Origin: Candidatus Nanoarchaeia archaeon
GTDB taxonomy: Archaea; Nanobdellota; Nanobdellia; SCGC-AAA011-G17; GW2011-AR17
Assembly: GCA_028706745.1 (NCBI GenBank)
Contig: JAQTVM010000003.1
Location: forward strand, 1 to 64,000
Direction of reading: 5' to 3'
Length of the DNA: 64,000 nucleotides
Shown here piece by piece: positions 58,588 to 64,000 of this stretch. Every line of letters begins with the position of its first letter. The stretch's first letter is position 1. Position numbers and translations under genes: made by a program. The notes below the pieces were generated by a model. It was not told where the DNA came from and made no database searches. It worked only from the letters and a program-made list of their open reading frames with translations.

Positions 58588-59776
58588 ATATCATAAAATA
58601 AATTAACACAGGCACTAAAAGGCAGCCCATCATATTGCTTTTTCTTATGCCTGAGATGTTCGCGGCAATTCCCAATGATGTTGATGCAAACAGGACAAGC
58701 AGTCCAAAAATGCCGCTTAATGCAAGCACTCCGCAGATGATTATTGCAATAACCCCCATGCAAAGAATGCTGTAATTCACTTTTGCAACAATCCCTGCAA
58801 ATGCCCTTGAAATAGGGGAAGCAATAAGCATGCTTATTCCTCCGACAAGAAGCGATATGCTCATCAGCAGGAAAAGCTCTATTCCGCCAAAGGATTCCAT
58901 TATTTGGGAAACAGCCACAACAGCGCCGTTCCTTGCCTTGCCTATTGCATACAGCGTGACAAGGCTTACGACAAAGTTTGCAGCGCCGATTCCTCCCATC
59001 AAAAAAAGAAAGCTCTTGCTGTCTGTTTTTGTGAACTGGGATGTAAGGATAGCTCCCTGCGATGGACCAAGCCCCGGCATGAATGCGCAAAGCCAGCCTG
59101 TCAATGATGCTGTTATTGTATGCATTATTGAATCCTTTTTCAGCTCTACAGAAGGAGGGCTTTGCTTGGGAATCTTTGTGCTTGTTTCAAGGCTGAGCAG
59201 GAGCATGCTTGTCCCGAACAATCCTGAAAGAAGGGGCATCAGCGGTTCTTTCAGCACGTGCATTTCAAGGGTAAAGTATCCCAGAATGCCTGACGCAAGA
59301 AATATTATTACTGCCCATAATTTTTTTTCTTTTGCAAGAAGATATATTACAACTGCAAGTATCATCCATCCGATATAATCCTTTATCAGGGGATACACGA
59401 AAGTGAAGAGCCATATTGTAGGCATTATGGCTGCAACTGAGAACAGGAGCGCGAAAAAGCAGCCTGAAGCTGACAGCAGGATTGCTTCGCATCCTTTTCC
59501 TTCCAGCAGCAGCTTGTGCCCGGGCAATACTGACAATGCCGTGTCTGCCTCCGGCGCTCCAAGGAATATTGAAGGTATGCAGTCAAGAAATGACTGGCAG
59601 ACGCCCATGGAGATTATTGCCGCCGCAATTGCAATCGGCGAAAAATAAGAAAGCAGCAAAGGAGATATTGCCAGCATCATTGCAGATATTGTGTTTGAGT
59701 GTATGCCGGGCATTAAAGCTGCCATTAATCCAAGCAGTACGCCTGCAAATGTTGCAATGAATATTTCCCCGAGCAT
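58586..59776 (-). CDS. TctA/DUF112-type transport protein
   Basis: 396 residues with the archaeal TctA-like pattern: GVLLGLMAALMPGIHSNTISAM in the first half and TGWLCAFMPGLGPSQGAILTSQ in the second, the inverted-repeat PG-x-x motif of tripartite-transporter permeases. Ten to eleven hydrophobic helices. No TctB or TctC gene is adjacent, and archaeal members usually lack them. Substrate unknown, possibly a carboxylate. The 3' end runs into a 12-bp stem-loop. Confidence 0.87.
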   Translation of the reverse strand: MLGEIFIATFAGVLLGLMAALMPGIHSNTISAMMLAISPLLLSYFSPIAIAAAIISMGVCQSFLDCIPSIFLGAPEADTALSVLPGHKLLLEGKGCEAILLSASGCFFALLFSVAAIMPTIWLFTFVYPLIKDYIGWMILAVVIYLLAKEKKLWAVIIFLASGILGYFTLEMHVLKEPLMPLLSGLFGTSMLLLSLETSTKIPKQSPPSVELKKDSIMHTITASLTGWLCAFMPGLGPSQGAILTSQFTKTDSKSFLFLMGGIGAANFVVSLVTLYAIGKARNGAVVAVSQIMESFGGIELFLLMSISLLVGGISMLIASPISRAFAGIVAKVNYSILCMGVIAIIICGVLALSGIFGLLVLFASTSLGIAANISGIRKSNMMGCLLVPVLIYFMI

Positions 59777-59816
59777 AAAGCGTAAATGTATTATCTGCTT
59801 TTAACAATTGCTTTCA

Positions 59817-59832
59817 AAAAACACGTGTTTTT
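59817..59832. repeat. 16-bp perfect palindrome
   Basis: AAAAACACGTGTTTTT is a perfect palindrome in the 168-base spacer between the TctA-like gene and the PLD-like gene, directly before the TTTTTCCGTCGATG repeat. Confidence 0.55.
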
Positions 59833-59856
59833 CCGTCGATGTTGGAAATCATCCGG
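59828..59856 (+). repeat. TTTTTCCGTCGATG-type short repeat
   Basis: Aligns with 6764-6792 at about 24 of 29 positions (TTTTTCCGTC, ATG, GGAAATC, CGG identical) and with 8983-9008. Farther on (59890-59915) a second TGAAAATTTTGCGGAAT fragment may be a partial copy. Confidence 0.55.
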
Positions 59857-59953
59857 CTTTTTTTATTTTGTTTTTATACTCTTCCAGCTTCATTGAAAAT
59901 TTTGCGGAATTTTTCAGGAAAGCGTTAAAAAGGAGAAGGCAATAGTGTGCTGC

Positions 59954-60871
59954 ATGAGGAAAATTCATCTTGCAATCGCTGTAACTGCAGTAATTATGGC
60001 CTCCCTTATTGCGTATTTTGCATTATCCGGTTTTGCCGGAGAAGAACCATTCCGGGCTGACGCTTATTTCTGCCCTGCAGATGACTGCTTTGCGTTAATT
60101 GCAGGGTTAATATCAAATTCAACAAAGGCGGACTGCGCTTTTTACACTTTAAGCTCATTTCAAATTGAGAATGCGCTGATGAAGGCAGAATCAAGAATGG
60201 TTTCTGACGAGAAATGCCCTGACGGAGTTGAATGCAGGGCAAAGCCTTCATACAGGAGGGGCTTGATGCACGACAAGTTCTGCATTCTTGATGATTCAAT
60301 CGTGATTACAGGAAGCTTTAACCCGAATGAGAAAAGCAAAAGCTACAGGAATAATGTGGCAGTGCTGCGTTCTGAAAACATTGCAAAAGAATATTCAAAA
60401 GAGTTTGAGGAATTGTGGGGAGGGGATTTTGGCGGCGGCAGGAAAGGCAGTTCTGAATCCGTGTTTTTCTGCCCTGAAGATAATTGCCAAAATCATTTGC
60501 TTGAAGAGCTGGAAAAGGCGGAAGAAAGCATTTACTTTCTGGTTTACAGCTTTACAGACAATGAAATAGCTGATGAATTGCTGGGGAAAATGGGGAAAGG
60601 TGTTATCGTAAGGGGCTTTTTTGACAAGTCGCAGAACAGCAAGTGGAGCGTTTATCCCAAGCTTGAAGGCAAAGCAGATGTTAAAGTGTATGATAAGGGT
60701 GTATTGCACCACAAGGTTTTCATAATAGACAATGAGACAGTAATCACAGGAAGCTATAATCCGACGCAGAACGGCAATGAGAACAATGACGAGAACATGC
60801 TGGTAATAAGGGAGGGGCATATTGCCTTGTCTTTTGCTGATGAATTCACAAGATTGTATTCAGAAGCCTAA
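59954..60871 (+). CDS. Secreted phospholipase D-like protein (two HKD motifs)
   Basis: About 305 residues: N-terminal hydrophobic helix (signal or anchor), then two PLD repeats. The first has LMHDKFCILDDSIVITGSFN and the second LHHKVFIIDNETVITGSYN, both with HxKx4D and the following S/T-N. Repeated YFCPADDC and FFCPEDNC segments mark the start of each half. Active on phosphodiester bonds, as lipase, nuclease or transferase. The start may be GTG at 59945 (AAGGAG 9 nt away) or ATG at 59954. Extracellular location is inferred from the signal segment. Confidence 0.87.
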   Translation: MRKIHLAIAVTAVIMASLIAYFALSGFAGEEPFRADAYFCPADDCFALIAGLISNSTKADCAFYTLSSFQIENALMKAESRMVSDEKCPDGVECRAKPSYRRGLMHDKFCILDDSIVITGSFNPNEKSKSYRNNVAVLRSENIAKEYSKEFEELWGGDFGGGRKGSSESVFFCPEDNCQNHLLEELEKAEESIYFLVYSFTDNEIADELLGKMGKGVIVRGFFDKSQNSKWSVYPKLEGKADVKVYDKGVLHHKVFIIDNETVITGSYNPTQNGNENNDENMLVIREGHIALSFADEFTRLYSEA

Positions 60872-60913
60872 TCAACCATAAGATATATAAACGCCCCTTT
60901 TGTCCATTTTTCC

Positions 60914-61816
60914 ATGGGCAAGAAATCATTTTTCAGGCAGCCGAATGTCTCAGAGATATTCGATGGGAAGAAAAGAATTGATGCAGAAAGGAAAGGGGAT
61001 TTAGTTGCATTAATAAACTCCTGCATGCCGAGCTTTGCGATTTACATTGACTTTCCAATACTGCCAAAGCATTACAACCGCGCAAAACACTTTTTGAAAT
61101 ACGGCAATGAGGCAATGGCAAGCAATCTGGTTTATATGCCTCCAAGGCAGGCAATTGCAGAGGCGCTGCATTATGCCAATCCTCCGTTTGCAAGCTTTGC
61201 AGTAAGGTCAAAAGTCGACAACACAACTGTGACAAGAACATTGCTGGATACGGCTATGCAGGGAATGAAGCTTTATGCTTATTCTGTCAATAATGCGCCG
61301 ATAGATGTTAAAGGACCATACAGGAAGCCGGCAGACATTGCAGAAAAAGGGGCTGACTTTGTTGTTTCAGTGCCTTCTGAGGAAATGAAGGGGGACAGGC
61401 ATACTGTCAGGTTTTCAAATGTTCCATTGTATGACAATTACCAGAAGAAAAGAATGTGGACAGATATTGGCGCAATATGCGACTGCGACTTTTCAAGATG
61501 GTGGATAACAAGCAGGTATGCAAAAGAGAAGCTATTCTGCCAGCACGCTGTTGCGGCTTATTTTGCAATTGCTTTTAAGGCATTTAAGGAAGGTTATGCT
61601 ACTCCTTCGCAGTCTGTTCCATTCCCAATGTTCTCAGAGGAAGCTGCTGAGTTTTGGAACAAGATGAGAAAGCATGTTGTTGCAAACAAGGGAAAGCATA
61701 AAATGCCGTTAAACTCCGCAGAGCGCTCCTTGCTGCTAGGCGAATACATAAAAATCCACGGCGTAAAGGAAGCCCTGTATCACGGCGGAAAGAAGGCAGC
61801 AGACTTTAGTTGGTAG
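60914..61816 (+). CDS. SWIM zinc-finger protein, unknown
   Basis: 300 residues, soluble. The central part has CDC (Cys189, Cys191) and FCQH (Cys209, His211), a CxCx17CxH SWIM finger that binds DNA or protein. Around it are aromatic-rich strands (RWWITSRYAKEKLF). SWIM domains are found in viral and plasmid proteins, transposases and archaeal repair factors; the role here is open. The protein begins with KKSFFRQPNVSEIF. GATATATAAACG about 28 nt upstream of the ATG indicates a leaderless mRNA. Confidence 0.78.
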   Translation: MGKKSFFRQPNVSEIFDGKKRIDAERKGDLVALINSCMPSFAIYIDFPILPKHYNRAKHFLKYGNEAMASNLVYMPPRQAIAEALHYANPPFASFAVRSKVDNTTVTRTLLDTAMQGMKLYAYSVNNAPIDVKGPYRKPADIAEKGADFVVSVPSEEMKGDRHTVRFSNVPLYDNYQKKRMWTDIGAICDCDFSRWWITSRYAKEKLFCQHAVAAYFAIAFKAFKEGYATPSQSVPFPMFSEEAAEFWNKMRKHVVANKGKHKMPLNSAERSLLLGEYIKIHGVKEALYHGGKKAADFSW

Positions 61817-61857
61817 GCAGTAGCTTGTGGCAGGCAGCAAGTGGCATTGGGGGCAGC
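61815..61857 (+). repeat. TAGT/GGCAG-type repeat with AAGTGGC
   Basis: TAGTTGGTAGGCAGTAGC, TTGTGGCAGGCAGC, AAGTGGCATTGGGGGC follow the SWIM gene stop. Same G/T-rich family, directly after a plus-strand stop. Confidence 0.45.
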
Positions 61858-61904
61858 ATTTGTTTTTAGCAATTCTTATAAATCATTAAGCTCATTATAT
61901 CTGC

Positions 61905-62231
61905 ATGGAAACGCTGAAGATAATCCTTATTGCGGCTTTTGCAGTATTTCTCTATTTGCTGCTGAAGACAAGATTATGGAGAAGGATTCCTGTTGTCTCA
62001 ACAGTGTTCTCTGTTGCATTGCTTATAGCGGGCATTGCCCTTGCATTGTTTTTCGGCTCAATACTGCTGTTTGCAATACTGGGAGTAGTAGGCATACTGA
62101 TAATACTATTTATTGTTTTTTGGATTTTCGGCAGGGCGAAGTTTTTCCGCATTTCAAAAGGCAGTTTCAGAATAAATGCAAAAGAACCTGTCAAGAAATC
62201 CCAAAAGCCGAAAGTAAAAGTAATAAAATAA
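61905..62231 (+). CDS. Small hydrophobic membrane protein
   Basis: 108 residues with three hydrophobic helices (about 4-20, 32-50, 55-75) and a basic C-terminal tail. No motif recognised. TTATAAA lies about 28 nt before the ATG, supporting real transcription. It converges with rpl15e, leaving 9 nt between the stops. Confidence 0.7.
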   Translation: METLKIILIAAFAVFLYLLLKTRLWRRIPVVSTVFSVALLIAGIALALFFGSILLFAILGVVGILIILFIVFWIFGRAKFFRISKGSFRINAKEPVKKSQKPKVKVIK

Positions 62232-62240
62232 AAAAGAGGT

Positions 62241-62837
62241 TTAGCCCCTTCTCTTGCCGTACCTTCTAATCATCTTTGCCTTGTTTGCTGATGTTGAAGG
62301 CCTCATCTTCTCAGCGCCCTTTCCTTTATTCCTGAGCCCTCTTGACTTTCTGGAAGCAGAAGTTAATCCCCTGTAAACCCTTCCTCTCTTGCTGCAAATC
62401 CAGCTTATTCTCTTGTCTGCCTTTATTTCAGGCGCGCAAGGGTCAACCATTATAATCTCATACCAGAAATTCTTTCCGTCATCGCCGACATAATAAGAAT
62501 CAAGCACTTCCAGGTTTGTGTAGGCATCCTGGCATCTCTGCTCTGCAACTGCCCTGTAATTCTTTTCAACAATCTTCATCATTCTTGAATTATGGCTCTT
62601 CCTGCCGCTGGAAATCCATTCTCTTTTTCTTCCGCCTCTTGCCAGTCTGACTCTTGCAACAACAAATCCCTTCTTTGCCCTATATCCCAATCTGTGAGCC
62701 TTGTCAGGCCTTAGCGGAGAATCAACTTTCAAAATTGCAGGCTCCTGTCTCCACTTGACAAGTCTTGTTTTCCATGCAACGCCGATATTCTCTTTCGGCT
62801 TCTCCCATATCTGTGCGAGGTATTTTGCTAATCCCAT
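62241..62837 (-). CDS. rpl15e: 50S ribosomal protein L15e
   Basis: 198 residues with the full L15e pattern: GLAKYLAQIWEKPKENIGVA, then RPDKAHRLGYRAKKGFVVARV and SSGRKSHNSRMMKI, SKRGRVYRGLTSASRKSRGL. Normal length. GTTTATAAACC about 30 nt upstream and no spacer genes; a single transcript is likely. It converges on the small membrane protein downstream. Confidence 0.96.
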   Translation of the reverse strand: MGLAKYLAQIWEKPKENIGVAWKTRLVKWRQEPAILKVDSPLRPDKAHRLGYRAKKGFVVARVRLARGGRKREWISSGRKSHNSRMMKIVEKNYRAVAEQRCQDAYTNLEVLDSYYVGDDGKNFWYEIIMVDPCAPEIKADKRISWICSKRGRVYRGLTSASRKSRGLRNKGKGAEKMRPSTSANKAKMIRRYGKRRG

Positions 62838-62917
62838 ATCCCATCTGTGAAAATGGGGTGGTTTATAAACGTTTCGGCATATTCACTAGAAAAACCAAAA
62901 TAAAAAAAGAAAGAGGC

Positions 62918-64000
62918 TTATGCAGGCACACAGCAGATATTTGTTTGCATTACAGCTCCGCCAACTATGGCTGTTTTTCCTTCACACTCGGCGCTTTGCT
63001 CTTCAGTTCCTGCTCTTTCTCCAACGCCGCATCTTGCCCTGCATTGCCCGTTTGCTGATGTGCATGCTTCTTCTGTTTCAATAGTCTCAGGATAAAAATC
63101 AGAGGAAGTGCCCTGCAAAACTCCGCTCGGGCAGCACTGGTACCATGAGGCTTTGTTTGATTTGCATTTTCCCGGGACAAAAGAGACGAAATTGTTTAAT
63201 TCTTCATTAAAGCATACTGTGCTTCTCATATCCGCGCATTTGCCGCCTGTTCTAGTGCATGCACTGTCATCGCCTCTTGATGTTGTGCGCCCTGTGCTTG
63301 CTTCTGACTTGCAGCACTTCAGCCCTTCTGCGCAGTGCGTGACTCTTTCAACATCTATTCTCCCGTAGTCAGCATTTGAAACCTCGCTTCCGCACCTTGC
63401 AGAGCATTTCGCTCCGTTCGGCAGGAATGCCCTTCCTGCTTCAGGTAATACGCAGTATTCTCCTGCCTGTGCCTGCCTTACTTCGCAGCAAAATCCGTTT
63501 TCAATGCATTCTTTTACTCCTTCCCCCGGATTATAGAGGTTTATGCACTGGGATTCCATATTAGGCGGAACGCATTTTACAACTGCGCCCGGTTTTTCCA
63601 TGCACTGCTCGCCTTGTATTGCAGGAGCTGACAATGGAACAACACAGCCTTCAGGCGCAAGCCTTATGTTAACAACGCTGTTTCCCGCCCTGTATGACGT
63701 AATTGTATTCGGCGCCAGAAGAACAGTGCCTGCAGGAACCGGTGTTTCCATTATATCCTGCGCATTATATTCAAGCGCATCAGGATTGTTGTTTGCAAGC
63801 CTTATTGCAATCTGCCTTGCAGCATCCCTCTGTCTTCCTGTGAAAGGCGAAGGCGGGTCGCTTCTCCAGCAGTATCTGTATGCATATTCCCCCAATGTTT
63901 GCGCTTCTCCGACAATGACTGAAGGCGTGGTTGTTACTGCCGCTGCATTTTCAACTGTTATGCTTGAAGGCGTTACAGTATAAAGATGCGTGCTTGGGCT
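62918..64000 (-). CDS. Cys-rich secreted protein, N-terminus beyond the window
   Basis: The frame stays open from the stop at 62918 to the right edge (at least 360 residues). The visible part has SSITVENAAAVTTTPSVIVGEA, a globular section with YRYCWRSDPPSPF, and then about 180 residues with about 20 cysteines in repeats of CC and CxxxC type (EGLKCCKS, YQCCPSG, NICCVPA). Several blocks resemble each other, so it is a repeat of a small disulphide module. It is probably exported; the signal would be outside the window. Confidence 0.7.
   Translation of the reverse strand, partial: SPSTHLYTVTPSSITVENAAAVTTTPSVIVGEAQTLGEYAYRYCWRSDPPSPFTGRQRDAARQIAIRLANNNPDALEYNAQDIMETPVPAGTVLLAPNTITSYRAGNSVVNIRLAPEGCVVPLSAPAIQGEQCMEKPGAVVKCVPPNMESQCINLYNPGEGVKECIENGFCCEVRQAQAGEYCVLPEAGRAFLPNGAKCSARCGSEVSNADYGRIDVERVTHCAEGLKCCKSEASTGRTTSRGDDSACTRTGGKCADMRSTVCFNEELNNFVSFVPGKCKSNKASWYQCCPSGVLQGTSSDFYPETIETEEACTSANGQCRARCGVGERAGTEEQSAECEGKTAIVGGAVMQTNICCVPA

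Overview
The window is archaeal DNA, most probably from a small-genome DPANN archaeon of the Woesearchaeales/Pacearchaeales type (inference). Archaeal markers are ribosomal proteins L34e, L14e, L15e, P0 and L12/P1, prefoldin alpha, a one-chain primase joining PriS and PriL parts, SecF placed before SecD, a DUF106 insertase next to secY and a FlaI/FlaJ-type ATPase and membrane protein. Most upstream regions carry a TATA-like box 25-30 nt before the start codon (leaderless mRNA), while genes inside operons have Shine-Dalgarno motifs. No tRNA, rRNA or CRISPR array was seen.

Layout. 1-5.5 kb: secY and a remnant of the usual secY/L34e/L14e/prefoldin neighbourhood, with adk and cmk absent and a Nudix-like protein in adk's usual place; a secreted cyclophilin lipoprotein ends it. 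2.6-3.2 and 6.8-7.4 kb: two copies of a two-gene module (2-TM coiled-coil protein plus a 42-54 residue helical microprotein). 7.5-15 kb: primase, a DUF1016/YhcG nuclease, a 947-residue membrane-anchored coiled-coil protein, a Schlafen-like AlbA_2/ATPase regulator. 15-20 kb: LspA, an AbrB/PhoU regulator and a compact four-gene operon with a protease-like/nucleotidyltransferase fusion and a wHTH-HAD fusion. 20.1-22.7 kb: a transferred HpaII-type restriction-modification cassette with Vsr. 23-26 kb: coiled-coil protein and the L1-P0-L12 operon.

26-45 kb holds a cell-surface system: a FlaJ-like protein, three short or pilin-like proteins with class III-like signal segments, two large membrane-anchored Cys-containing proteins (one with a zincin domain), an M64-like secreted protease, two coiled-coil proteins, and on the other strand the FlaI-like ATPase. 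An AbiE toxin-antitoxin pair lies between them. Three tandem 4-TM paralogues follow. 45-64 kb is mostly envelope and housekeeping: PRC-barrel, GT4 glycosyltransferase, M50 and TraB proteins, an ABC exporter, a CaCA exchanger, SecF-SecD, AhcY, RMD1, a DUF362 ferredoxin-like protein, a TctA-type permease, a PLD-like protein, a SWIM protein, L15e and a Cys-rich secreted protein cut by the right edge.

The genes share a secretion and envelope theme (SecY, DUF106, SecDF, LspA, lipoprotein, pilus ATPase/FlaJ, surface proteases). Several accessory modules look transferred. Intergenic spaces hold several families of short palindromic or MITE-like repeats that recur across the window; some have been incorporated into reading frames.
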